Positions 15,082 through 21,556 of a DNA stretch of 21,556 nt are shown here, in pieces. A program made the position numbers and the translations under genes. This DNA is from CAG-877 sp963645945 (GTDB lineage Bacteria; Bacillota_I; Bacilli_A; RF39; UBA660): positions 1 to 21,556 of the forward strand of contig CAVIUA010000017.1 of the NCBI GenBank assembly GCA_963645945.1. Reading direction: 5' to 3'. Position 1 is the stretch's first letter. The number at the start of each line of letters is the position of its first letter. The notes under the pieces are model-generated. The model made no database searches. It was not told the origin of the DNA and worked only from the letters and a program-made list of their open reading frames with translations.

Positions 15082-16080
15082 TTTCATAGTTGGTAAATAA
15101 CTAATAGACTGAGCAACTTCAATTAATTCATTTTGATTTAAAACATCACTAACTATGTAATATTCAATTCCATTACTGGTCCATGTTAAAGAATTACTAG
15201 TCATAACACCTAAAGTATCCATCAACTGATAAGGTTCACCATACGTAGGTATAATTGTAAATTCTTCTTCAACAACAGCCGTCTCTTCCACTAATAAGAA
15301 TGGTTTGTCTCCATCAAAAGTCATAATTATTCTGTCACCAACATCTTTCTTTATTTTTTCCTCACTAACTAGTTTAGTATTAGTTGGAACAACTAATGGA
15401 TAAATAGTATCTTCTAATTCAGATGTTTTTTTTGTAGTTTCTTCATCAATAGAATAAGTACTCATAATTTCATTTAAATCAAAATAATCTTTTTTAAATG
15501 TTGGAGAATAGTCAATACTCTTAAAAGTCATACTCATACAAAGAGCATGATTATCATCATAAACTTTTACTTTTTTAATATCCCGTTTCTTATTCAATTC
15601 AATAACCTGTTCCACAAGTTTACTATTATTAGGATAATTAACAGTTGTAACTATTTTATAACCTGATTTTACTTCTTCAAACTTAATATCTTTAGTATTT
15701 TTGATATCATTTACCAATGATTTTAATAAATATATTTGGGAGTTACTATATGGCCAGTCACTTTGAAATTTAAAACTTTTATTAAGAGCCGGAGTTAATA
15801 CATATACACCATCAGAATTCTTTAAAATTATTTGTGTATGATCATTAGCTTTATTAGTTAACATCACTTTATAATTATTATCTTTTTTATAACTAACTTC
15901 TATATCATAGTTATACACTTCATCATTATTAACAATTTCTAAATCACCGAAAACTTTATAAGCCGATGCTTTATTTATCTTCTTTTCTAAATCATTAATA
16001 ACACTACTTTCCGTATTTTTTCCACAACCTGTAGTAACTAACAACATAGTAATTATTATACCTACAAAAATTTTTTTCAT
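15079..16080 (-). CDS. LolA-like/YdcC-type lipoprotein with DUF4367-like C-terminus
   Basis: This 333-aa lipoprotein has a signal peptide and the lipobox LVTTGC (14-19, lipidated C19), so it sits on the outer face of the membrane. Residues about 30-215 form a beta-rich fold of the LolA/YdcC type: SAYKVFGDLEIVNND, YDIEVSYKKDNNYKVML, VYVLTPALNKSFKFQSDWPY and GYKIVTTVNYPNNSKL are typical strands. The C-terminal region (about 225-333) resembles DUF4367, with IIMTFDGDKPFLLVEE, YGEPYQLMDTLGVM and GIEYYIVSDVLNQNELIEVAQSI. In Firmicutes such proteins occur in sporulation or stress regulons, and the ligand is not known. The start has GAGG 6 bases before the ATG. It follows cdaR after a terminator, so it is a separate unit. 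Confidence 0.85.
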   Translation of the reverse strand: MKKIFVGIIITMLLVTTGCGKNTESSVINDLEKKINKASAYKVFGDLEIVNNDEVYNYDIEVSYKKDNNYKVMLTNKANDHTQIILKNSDGVYVLTPALNKSFKFQSDWPYSNSQIYLLKSLVNDIKNTKDIKFEEVKSGYKIVTTVNYPNNSKLVEQVIELNKKRDIKKVKVYDDNHALCMSMTFKSIDYSPTFKKDYFDLNEIMSTYSIDEETTKKTSELEDTIYPLVVPTNTKLVSEEKIKKDVGDRIIMTFDGDKPFLLVEETAVVEEEFTIIPTYGEPYQLMDTLGVMTSNSLTWTSNGIEYYIVSDVLNQNELIEVAQSISYLPTMK

Positions 16081-16108
16081 AGTTCACCTCATAATTAAAT
16101 TCTAATTA

Positions 16109-16139
16109 ATTATATGGTAAATAAAAATGAATATTACAA
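16109..16139 (-). promoter_or_regulatory. Possible promoter of the LolA-like lipoprotein gene
   Basis: Minus strand: TTGTAA (16139-16134), a long 19-base spacer, and a perfect TATAAT (16114-16109). The wide spacing lowers confidence. Confidence 0.35.
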
Positions 16140-16141
16140 AC

Positions 16142-16175
16142 ATAAAGAAAAAGTCAAAGAATAATCTCTGACTTT
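16142..16175 (-). terminator. Terminator of the cdaA-cdaR operon
   Basis: Minus strand: an 11-bp stem (16175-16165 with 16160-16150, one G-U pair) and a 4-base loop TTAT, followed by TTCTTTATG. It begins 5 bases past the cdaR stop. Confidence 0.72.
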
Positions 16176-16179
16176 CTAA

Positions 16180-17544
16180 CTAATCTTTAGTAATTTTAAT
16201 TTTTACCTTTTTAGTCTTAGGCTTATATGTAAGTTTCAAATCTCCACCAGTAACAGTAACTTCTACTTCATGTTCACCTACTCCAAGATCTTTCAAATTA
16301 ACAGAAGCTTTTATAGTATTTGAATCAAGTGAATTAATAACATCTTCACTACCTTCAACTATAACGGTAATTCTACTATCTTCCTCAGACATAGCTTGGG
16401 CCTTATATCCAGAAGCTACATTATCAGCACTAACTGAAATATTGTCAAACTCTTTTGTAATAGAATTATCAACAGAAACTTTTATTTTAATAGTCTTAGA
16501 ACTAATATCTGTAATACCCGTAGGTTTTTTCAAAGTAACATTATATTCTTTATCACTCTTTAAATCTTTTACATCAATTTCTACTTCAAGTTGTTCTAAT
16601 TTACTAACAGCATCTTCATCACCATAAACAGTAACACTAGAAACTGAAGAATCAATAGATTTAATTGCTTTACCAAATGCCAATTTTCCAGAAGGAATTA
16701 TCTTTATTGGAACTTCTTTACTAGGAGAAGTAATAGTTATTTTAGCATCCACTGTCTTAGGAACAATTTCAACATCAACAATTTTACCATTTGTATCATA
16801 AGCAACTAAAGGTACATCTTTTAAAGTAATATCCCCAGTTTTTTGATCTTTCTGATTAGGTATATTAGTAGCATCAACTAAAGCCTTTACTGTTGCTACT
16901 TTCTCCAATTTATATTTAGCCCCTTTAACAATAACATCAGTTCTATCTAATTCAACGTTTTTAATATATAACTTGCTATCTAAACTATCTTGATGTAGTA
17001 AATCATAAGTTAAACCACGAGTTTCACTCTCTTTATTATAAATTGTAACAGTTACTTGTGAAGGATCCAATTTATAATCCAATGATTTTAATCTTTGAGA
17101 ATACTTCAAAGTAACTTTATGATTACCTGGTTTTAATCCAGTTAAGTCAACTGAAACACCTTTAGAAGGTGACTGCTTAGCTAAAAAGATATGTCTCTTT
17201 TGACCAACAAGAGTAATATCAACAGTCTTTGGTAAACCTTCAACTACATATAATTCCTCATTATAAACGGCTGTAACTGGTTGATTATAAAGAATTTCTG
17301 CATATTGATCGATTATAACATTTGATTCTTTATCAATAATAACAAAAACTCCAAAAGCTAAAAGTAAACTAATAATAAGTAATGTGGATTTTTTACCCAT
17401 CAATCTGTCTATACTTTTAGCGTTTCCTTTAAAGAAACCAGTAATCTTTAAAATAAATCTAGTAATAGGTGTAATTAATATTCTATCGAAGAAAGTTCCA
17501 ATACGATGAAAGATTCTTCCTATTTTGTTAAATATTTTCTTCAT
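16180..17544 (-). CDS. cdaR: CdaR/YbbR, regulator of the diadenylate cyclase CdaA
   Basis: This 454-aa protein is the membrane regulator of CdaA. It has a cytoplasmic N-terminus of about 50 residues, rich in Phe, Ile and basic residues (amphipathic), then one membrane helix (about 55-71, ending VFVIIDKESN). Four consecutive YbbR domains of about 85 residues lie outside the cell. Each has the YbbR pattern ending in a (T)-V-x-V/I strand, such as PSQVTVTIYN, VVPKTVDAKITI, SSKTIKIKVSV and KTKKVKIKI. The size matches the family. GAGG 9 bases upstream supports the ATG at 17544. An ATG at 17559 precedes that site and has none of its own. It overlaps cdaA by 17 bases, which indicates coupled translation and a joint complex. 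No glmM follows, unlike the common cdaA-cdaR-glmM order. Confidence 0.93.
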   Translation of the reverse strand: MKKIFNKIGRIFHRIGTFFDRILITPITRFILKITGFFKGNAKSIDRLMGKKSTLLIISLLLAFGVFVIIDKESNVIIDQYAEILYNQPVTAVYNEELYVVEGLPKTVDITLVGQKRHIFLAKQSPSKGVSVDLTGLKPGNHKVTLKYSQRLKSLDYKLDPSQVTVTIYNKESETRGLTYDLLHQDSLDSKLYIKNVELDRTDVIVKGAKYKLEKVATVKALVDATNIPNQKDQKTGDITLKDVPLVAYDTNGKIVDVEIVPKTVDAKITITSPSKEVPIKIIPSGKLAFGKAIKSIDSSVSSVTVYGDEDAVSKLEQLEVEIDVKDLKSDKEYNVTLKKPTGITDISSKTIKIKVSVDNSITKEFDNISVSADNVASGYKAQAMSEEDSRITVIVEGSEDVINSLDSNTIKASVNLKDLGVGEHEVEVTVTGGDLKLTYKPKTKKVKIKITKD

Positions 17545-18364
17545 AAATCTCTTCCTCATCTATTTCATCGTCTTCATTAAATTCAATATCTTGTTTAGGT
17601 CTTAATTCATCAATTAATAACATTCTAGTATCATCAAGTGTTAAATTATATAATAATTCACCTTTTAAAGCCACTGAAATTCTACCAGTTTCTTCTGAAA
17701 CAACAATACAAATAGCATCTGTTTCTTCAGCCAAACCAAGAGCAGCTCTATGTCTTGTACCAAGTCTCTTATTAATTTTTTGACTACTACTTGTAGGGAA
17801 CACAGCACCAGCACATGTAATTCTATCACCTTGAATAATTACACCACCATCATGTAATGGATTTCCCTCATAGAAAATAGCAATTAACAAATCACTAGTT
17901 AAATCAGCATACAATTTTTTAGCCCTATCAATATAGTTACCCAAACTAATATCTCTTTCAATAACAATTAAAGCCCCAATACGTTCTTTTCTTAAATAAT
18001 CAACAGCATTAATAACCTCATAAACCATACGTTCTCTTTCATCAACAGTAAGAACTTTATGTCTACCTAAAAGCTGACTTCTACCAAGTTGTTCCAAAAT
18101 AGTTCTAATTTCAGGTTGAAATATAACTATTAAAGCTATAGGTCCCCATTGAATTATATATTCAAGTAAAACACCAATTGTAGTAAATCCACAGATATCA
18201 CTAACAATTTTTAATATTATTACAAAAGCAACACCCTTAAACAATAAAGATAGTTTAACGTTGTTTCTTATATTTTTTAAAATTAAATAAAATACTAACC
18301 ATACTAAAGAAATATCAGCAACTTTCCTTAATATAGATAAAATATCAGTCATAGTTATAGTCAT
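17528..18364 (-). CDS. cdaA: Diadenylate cyclase CdaA
   Basis: This 278-aa enzyme makes cyclic di-AMP from two ATP and thereby controls potassium and osmotic balance and wall homeostasis. Three membrane helices occupy about 12-30, 38-58 and 61-82. The DAC domain (about 95-260) has LHDGGVII (170-177), where most CdaA proteins read DGA; the key D172 is kept. GTRHRAALGL (202-211) holds the RHR motif R204-H205-R206, and VVSEETGRISVA closes the site. The C-terminal tail is strongly acidic (FNEDDEIDEEEIYEEN). The start at 18364 has AAGGAG 8 bases ahead. The tail codons overlap the start of cdaR. A promoter sits directly upstream, and readthrough from the preceding 176-aa gene is also possible, as no terminator separates them. 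Confidence 0.96.
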   Translation of the reverse strand: MTITMTDILSILRKVADISLVWLVFYLILKNIRNNVKLSLLFKGVAFVIILKIVSDICGFTTIGVLLEYIIQWGPIALIVIFQPEIRTILEQLGRSQLLGRHKVLTVDERERMVYEVINAVDYLRKERIGALIVIERDISLGNYIDRAKKLYADLTSDLLIAIFYEGNPLHDGGVIIQGDRITCAGAVFPTSSSQKINKRLGTRHRAALGLAEETDAICIVVSEETGRISVALKGELLYNLTLDDTRMLLIDELRPKQDIEFNEDDEIDEEEIYEENI

Positions 18365-18390
18365 TACATCGTCTCCTTAAACACTCTTCT

Positions 18391-18419
18391 AGTATACAAT
18401 TTTTTTAATAAATAGTAAA
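18391..18419 (-). promoter_or_regulatory. Promoter of cdaA-cdaR
   Basis: Minus strand: -35 TTTACT (18419-18414), 17-base spacer, -10 TATACT (18396-18391). It fits wholly in the gap before cdaA. Confidence 0.5.
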
Positions 18420-18423
18420 GCTT

Positions 18424-18954
18424 TCAACCTTCCAATGTAGAATCACTAATAGTAGGTGTATTTGATACATCATCTAAAATATCAGATGCAGTATTTTTAG
18501 CAATAGCACTCTTCTGTTCACTTGTTGTTCCAATAACATTTAATGTTGACGAAACCATAGCAACTTCCATTGGATTAATAAATGTAGGTGTATTTTCTTT
18601 CTTAGGTTCAACAATAACATCCTCATTACTAGTATCACTTGCTAAAACCATATCATCACTACTATAAATATCTTGTGCTGCCAAAACACTAGTAACACTA
18701 GCCATACTATCAATTGGTATATCAGTTGCAACATCACCTGAAGCAATGTTAATTTCCACTCTTTTATTACTTTTAGATGGATCAACAATAACAACTTTAG
18801 AAGCAGTTTCTTTTTTAGCCTTCTCTTTCTCAATGGTATTAATCTTTCTCAAAAGATAAACACATACAAGTATTAAAAAAAAGCACACTAAAGAAACAAT
18901 AGTATATATATTTCCGCTTAAAGTATCTCTAAAAAACGCTAATATGCTTCTCAA
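18424..18954 (-). CDS. Uncharacterised membrane-anchored protein upstream of cdaA
   Basis: I do not recognise this 176-aa protein. A short start (RSILAFFRDTLSG) precedes one strong membrane helix (about 15-36, ending YLLRK). Then comes a basic helix NTIEKEKAKKE. The rest is low-complexity, rich in Ser, Asp, Thr, Val and Ala, and probably disordered, with ASVTSVLAAQDIYSS and FINPMEVAMVSSTLNVIG as the only ordered-looking parts. It is the only gene here ending in TGA. I chose a TTG start at 18954 preceded by GGTGG, because the frame farther upstream (to 19032) crosses the promoter at 18977-19005. It reads toward cdaA with a 59-base gap and no terminator, so co-transcription with cdaA-cdaR is plausible. 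The orientation of the helix is unclear. Confidence 0.7.
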   Translation of the reverse strand: MRSILAFFRDTLSGNIYTIVSLVCFFLILVCVYLLRKINTIEKEKAKKETASKVVIVDPSKSNKRVEINIASGDVATDIPIDSMASVTSVLAAQDIYSSDDMVLASDTSNEDVIVEPKKENTPTFINPMEVAMVSSTLNVIGTTSEQKSAIAKNTASDILDDVSNTPTISDSTLEG

Positions 18955-18976
18955 ATTGCCACCCACCTTATAATAT

Positions 18977-19005
18977 ATAATATCATTATAAACTATTTTT
19001 ATCAA
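18977..19005 (-). promoter_or_regulatory. Promoter of the 176-aa gene
   Basis: Minus strand: -35 TTGATA (19005-19000), 17-base spacer, -10 TATTAT (18982-18977), extended by TG (TGATATTAT). The predicted start near 18970 leaves only the TTG at 18954 as a suitable start codon. Confidence 0.6.
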
Positions 19006-19015
19006 GTTCAAGGTC

Positions 19016-19041
19016 AAAAAAAAAGACGACAAAACATCTTA
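19016..19041 (-). terminator. Terminator of the DUF378 gene
   Basis: Minus strand: AAGATG (19040-19035), loop TTTTGT, CGTCTT (19028-19023; one G-U pair), then a T run from the A tract 19016-19024. It overlaps the stop codon (19041-19039). Confidence 0.68.
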
Positions 19042-19242
19042 TTTGGTTACTTCAATATGATTAAATAAAATTCCAATATTAAATAGACCGGAAATACCAA
19101 CTAAAGTATAAATAATATTAGCAAATAAACTATCAACTCCAAAAATAGTTTCTACTAAATTAAAATCTAAAAGACCAATAAGTCCCCAATTTATAGCACC
19201 AATAATAGTAACAACTAATAATATTTTTTGTACTGTTTCCAT
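19039..19242 (-). CDS. DUF378 family small membrane protein
   Basis: This 67-aa protein has two hydrophobic helices (about 6-24 and 37-60). It carries the DUF378 signature IIGAINWGLIGLLDFNLVETIFG (positions about 13-35; key part GAINWGLIGL), followed by IIYTLVGISGLFNI. B. subtilis YuzA belongs to this family, whose function is unknown. GGAGGG (19252-19247) fixes the start at 19242. An open frame back to 19290 has no ribosome binding site and is rejected. Confidence 0.9.
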   Translation of the reverse strand: METVQKILLVVTIIGAINWGLIGLLDFNLVETIFGVDSLFANIIYTLVGISGLFNIGILFNHIEVTK

Positions 19243-19288
19243 ATTATCCCTCCTATTTATATATTTAACAATTAAATAAAAAATATAC

Positions 19289-19314
19289 AAAAAAAAGTAG
19301 CATTTTTCTACTTT
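19289..19314 (-). terminator. Terminator of the NlpC/P60 gene
   Basis: Minus strand: 7-bp stem AAAGTAG (19314-19308), loop AAAAATG, CTACTTT (19300-19294), then a run of T. The left arm contains the TAG stop. Confidence 0.82.
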
Positions 19315-20276
19315 ATTCTTCTAACTCCAATAATAACAGTACCGGAACCAGAACTCCATGAATTAACATCACTCATTACAACACCACGAGATGGATTAGC
19401 AGCATGTATCATCTTACCATTTCCCACATATAGAGCAGAATGTGTAGATGTACCATCACTATAACCAAAGTTTAAAATATCACCCGGTAAAACATTACTA
19501 TATAAAACACCAATACCATCATAAAGTTGTGTACTAGAACTTCTACTAATAGAATACCCAAGTTGTTTATAAATATATTGTACAAATCCAGAACAGTCAA
19601 ATGCATCAGGTCCAGTTCCACCATAAACATAAGCTTTACCAAGTAATGAATATGCAATATCAACAGCTCTATATCCAAGACTACGTTCATTAACAACAAT
19701 ATTATAACTTAAACTACTCAAATTACCATTTTTATCAACAGCATCAACTATAACCTCATAAGTACCTGGAATATTATAATTATAATCACTATAAACAGTA
19801 TAATAATCTACTAAATCCTCAGTAACATTTGATAACTCCATAAAAGAAATATCTCCATCTATATCATCATAAACTTCTGAAATATTATCAACAAGATCAA
19901 AGCTATCACCCTGATCAACAACAACAGTTTCTTCCTTAACAACTATTTTAGGAGCAACACTATCTTTAATCTCAACAGAAACCGGTATTTCCTTAGATAT
20001 ATTTCCTTTAGAAACAACAAGAATCAATTCCTGTTTTCCAACCTCATTAGTCTCTATATCCTTCTTAACAGAAATTATCTTTCCATCAACATTATTAATT
20101 AATTTATTTAAATCATAATTTGGACTACCATACTCTACTATAGGTGTCTTAACAGTATCAATTTTAATACTATCATAAGTTTCTCTATATAAAAGAGTAT
20201 ATATACCAAGTGCCATTACAAATAAAGTCGCAACAGCAACAAATAATTGCTTCTTCGACCCAGAATCATTCCTCAT
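19308..20276 (-). CDS. NlpC/P60 peptidoglycan endopeptidase with Ig-like domain
   Basis: This 322-aa secreted or membrane-anchored wall hydrolase probably cuts within peptidoglycan stem peptides. A membrane helix or uncleaved signal occupies about 10-29. Residues about 35-105 form one beta domain. A DUF5011/HYR-like Ig domain follows at about 107-196, with VAPKIVVKEETVVVDQGD, YDDIDGDIS and GTYEVIVDAVDKNGN. The catalytic domain (about 200-322) has AFDCSGF with nucleophile C228, THSALYVGNGKMIHA with H279, and the third polar residue H291. The start has AGGGGGAA ahead and a consensus promoter. It heads the minus-strand envelope run. With the VanY-like peptidase it shows that this organism builds peptidoglycan. 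Confidence 0.95.
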   Translation of the reverse strand: MRNDSGSKKQLFVAVATLFVMALGIYTLLYRETYDSIKIDTVKTPIVEYGSPNYDLNKLINNVDGKIISVKKDIETNEVGKQELILVVSKGNISKEIPVSVEIKDSVAPKIVVKEETVVVDQGDSFDLVDNISEVYDDIDGDISFMELSNVTEDLVDYYTVYSDYNYNIPGTYEVIVDAVDKNGNLSSLSYNIVVNERSLGYRAVDIAYSLLGKAYVYGGTGPDAFDCSGFVQYIYKQLGYSISRSSSTQLYDGIGVLYSNVLPGDILNFGYSDGTSTHSALYVGNGKMIHAANPSRGVVMSDVNSWSSGSGTVIIGVRRIK

Positions 20277-20299
20277 AATAATTCCCCCTGAGGCTTGTT

Positions 20300-20328
20300 A
20301 TTATAACACCATAAACAAACATTGTCAA
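20300..20328 (-). promoter_or_regulatory. Consensus promoter of the NlpC/P60 gene
   Basis: Minus strand: perfect -35 TTGACA (20328-20323), 17-base spacer, perfect -10 TATAAT (20305-20300), also preceded by TG (TGTTATAAT). It is the only full consensus promoter in the window. Confidence 0.8.
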
Positions 20329-20391
20329 AAATTACCAGTAATAAATTAATTATCAATATGATTAATTTATGATAATGTCTTATTAGTTAAC

Positions 20392-20419
20392 TTGCGAAAA
20401 TGTCTCAATGTTATATAAT
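20392..20419 (+). promoter_or_regulatory. Transposase promoter
   Basis: -35 TTGCGA (20392-20397), 16-base spacer, -10 TATAAT (20414-20419). The second AATGTCT copy lies in the spacer, so bound transposase could repress it. Confidence 0.5.
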
Positions 20420-20437
20420 ATTCCACCGAGGTGGAAT
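20420..20437 (+). promoter_or_regulatory. Hairpin covering the transposase ribosome binding site
   Basis: ATTCCAC (20420-20426) pairs with GTGGAAT (20431-20437) around CGAG. The ribosome binding site GAGG (20428-20431) lies in the loop and right arm, 7 bases before the ATG. Such a stem can limit translation of the transposase. Confidence 0.5.
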
Positions 20438-20438
20438 T

Positions 20439-21556
20439 ATGAGAAAGGTTGAATTAAGAATGAACGAAAAAGAAAAATATGATGTTATCAAAGAACTAGT
20501 AGACCATAAAGGTAATAAAAATCGTGCAGCTATGAAGCTAGGTATATCAAGACGTCAAATTGATCGTCTAGTAATCAAATATATTGAGAATGGCAAATCT
20601 GCATTTGTACATGGTAACCGCAATAGAAAACCTGTTAGTACAATAGATAAGTCAATCTCAGAAGATATTATACTACTTTATAAAAACAAATATCAAGATT
20701 GGAATTTCTCTCATTTTAAAGAATTTCTGGAAATTAATGAAAATATTAAAGTATCTTATGATTTTATTTATAGAACTTTAACTAAAGAAGGCATTATTTC
20801 TCCTAAAGCAAGAAAGAAAACTAAAAGAGATTTCAAAAAACAACAATTATTAAATGAAAAGAAAATTAATTTGGCTATGTCTGATGAACAAATTAGTACT
20901 ATTGTTAATCATGAATTGTCTTTAGAAGATTCTCATCCTAGAGGAGAAAAACCTAAGTATTTTGGTGAAATTATTGAACAAGATGGTTCTATACACGTTT
21001 GGTTTGGCGATATAAAAACATGTTTACATCTTGCAATAGACAAAGCTACTTCCACTATTGTTGGTGCATATTTTGATAAACAGGAAACATTAAATGGTTA
21101 TTACAATGTTTTATATCAAATACTTATTAATTATGGAATTCCTTATAAATTTTTAACAGATAACAGAACAGTATTTAATTATATGTCTTTAAATCCGGAT
21201 AAAAGAACTAGTGACAAGGATGTCTTAACACAATATGGTTATGCTTGTAAACAATTGGGCATTGAACTTAAAACCACTTCTGTTTCTCAGGCTAAAGGAT
21301 TAATAGAACGTACAAATGGTACTTTTCAAGGAAGATTAGTTAATGAATTAAAACTTAATGGTATAACTACAATAGAAGAAGCAAATAAATATTTAACAGA
21401 AATATTTGTTCCATATTTTAATGAAAGATTCGCAATGAATTATAAAAAGTTTCCATCTGTATTCGAAACATCTCCTGATGAAGAAAAAATAAATTATACA
21501 TTATCAGTTTTAACACCAAGAAAAATAGACAATGGTAATGCAATAAAATTCTATGG
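20439..21556 (+). CDS. ISNCY family transposase, 3' end beyond the window
   Basis: At least 372 residues are present, with no internal stop; the frame is open at the right edge. An N-terminal helix-turn-helix (about 12-47) has NRAAMKLGISRRQIDRLV. Residues 48-130 are a linker and second DNA-binding part. The DDE catalytic core (about 170-335) has D182 in IEQDGSIHVWFG, D241 in FLTDNRTVF and E290 in AKGLIERTNGT. The spacing and the LHLAIDKAT and QETLNGYY blocks fit the ISNCY (IS1202-like) group. The start has GAGG within a hairpin. It seems intact so far, so the element may be active. Base composition is as AT-rich as the neighbours, so it gives no sign of a distant source. Confidence 0.92.
   Translation, partial: MRKVELRMNEKEKYDVIKELVDHKGNKNRAAMKLGISRRQIDRLVIKYIENGKSAFVHGNRNRKPVSTIDKSISEDIILLYKNKYQDWNFSHFKEFLEINENIKVSYDFIYRTLTKEGIISPKARKKTKRDFKKQQLLNEKKINLAMSDEQISTIVNHELSLEDSHPRGEKPKYFGEIIEQDGSIHVWFGDIKTCLHLAIDKATSTIVGAYFDKQETLNGYYNVLYQILINYGIPYKFLTDNRTVFNYMSLNPDKRTSDKDVLTQYGYACKQLGIELKTTSVSQAKGLIERTNGTFQGRLVNELKLNGITTIEEANKYLTEIFVPYFNERFAMNYKKFPSVFETSPDEEKINYTLSVLTPRKIDNGNAIKFY

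Larger units (their letters stand above)
20374..21556 (+). mobile_element. ISNCY-type insertion sequence, left part
   Basis: The element holds a DDE transposase and runs off the right edge. The left boundary is uncertain. AATGTCT occurs twice, at 20374-20380 and 20399-20405, 25 bases apart, just upstream of the transposase promoter. This is the usual layout of transposase binding sites at an IS end, so I place the end near the first copy. The right end and any target duplication are outside the window. The IS lies about 45 bases from the promoter of the NlpC/P60 gene. Confidence 0.65.

Noticed and set aside
18642..18833. Open frame in another minus-strand frame inside the 176-aa gene
   Set aside because: Its sequence is a Leu/Val-rich shadow of the codons of the real gene and it has no start signals.
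19472..19699. Open frame overlapping the NlpC/P60 gene in another frame
   Set aside because: It runs across the catalytic domain of a clearly real gene; a frame shadow.
20341..20370. 10-bp AT-only inverted repeat as a terminator
   Set aside because: There is no T run on either side and no gene ends there; kept only as a possible site near the IS end.
1..21556. Alternative genetic code (TGA as Trp), as in Mollicutes
   Set aside because: Trp is written TGG in the genes checked, and TGA serves as a stop at 18424-18426.
1..21556. CRISPR arrays, tRNA or rRNA genes
   Set aside because: No spaced direct repeats and no tRNA-like or rRNA-like blocks were seen on reading; gaps between genes are all below about 210 bases.

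Overview
The window is very AT-rich (roughly 70% or more A+T by eye). It has Bacillus-like ribosome binding sites (GGAGG, GAGGTGAT), dense gene packing and a Gram-positive envelope gene set. TGA is used as a normal stop (gene ending at 18424) and the other genes end in TAA or TAG, so the code is standard and not the Mycoplasma code. The gene set is cdaA-cdaR, fhs, a sortase with a thioester adhesin, a VanY-type D,D-carboxypeptidase, an NlpC/P60 hydrolase, a LolA-like lipoprotein and short membrane proteins. It suggests a low-GC Firmicute with peptidoglycan, perhaps an uncultured gut lineage near Erysipelotrichia, RF39 or the Mollicutes. That placement is inference; no rRNA or marker gene here fixes it.

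Layout. 1-2522: a lone GH31 alpha-glycosidase (minus) with its own promoter. 2625-3752: a membrane-anchored VanY-like carboxypeptidase (minus, TTG start), divergent from a YhcC/TIGR01212 radical-SAM gene (3834-4772). 4862-6393: a membrane-anchored C39-like cysteine peptidase overlapping a DUF1294 membrane protein by 1 base. 6410-7084: an unrecognised 224-aa protein (minus). 7164-8474: an NfeD/SPFH pair (minus), sharing a divergent promoter region with a surface protein of two Ig-like repeats (8604-9335). 9366-10982: fhs (minus). 11185-13126: a two-gene cassette of a thioester (TQXA) adhesin with CnaB-type domains and a small sortase that overlaps it by 8 bases.

13129-20276 is a run of eight minus-strand envelope genes. 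In transcription order these are: NlpC/P60 hydrolase, DUF378 protein, an unrecognised anchored protein, cdaA, cdaR, LolA-like lipoprotein, a thioredoxin-fold protein lacking CxxC, and an S41 C-terminal processing protease. 20374 to the right edge is the left part of an ISNCY-type insertion sequence, with the transposase cut off by the window end.

The strongest candidate for something new is the adhesin-sortase cassette. The sortase contains no arginine, so the usual catalytic Arg is absent and Gln stands in its place. Its presumed substrate ends in a non-canonical VPNTS motif and a hydrophobic segment with no basic tail. Other notable points are a cdaA-cdaR unit without glmM next to it and with DGG in place of DGA, bidirectional terminators that contain the stop codons of both convergent genes, and recurrent extended -10 promoters (TGnTATWAT).
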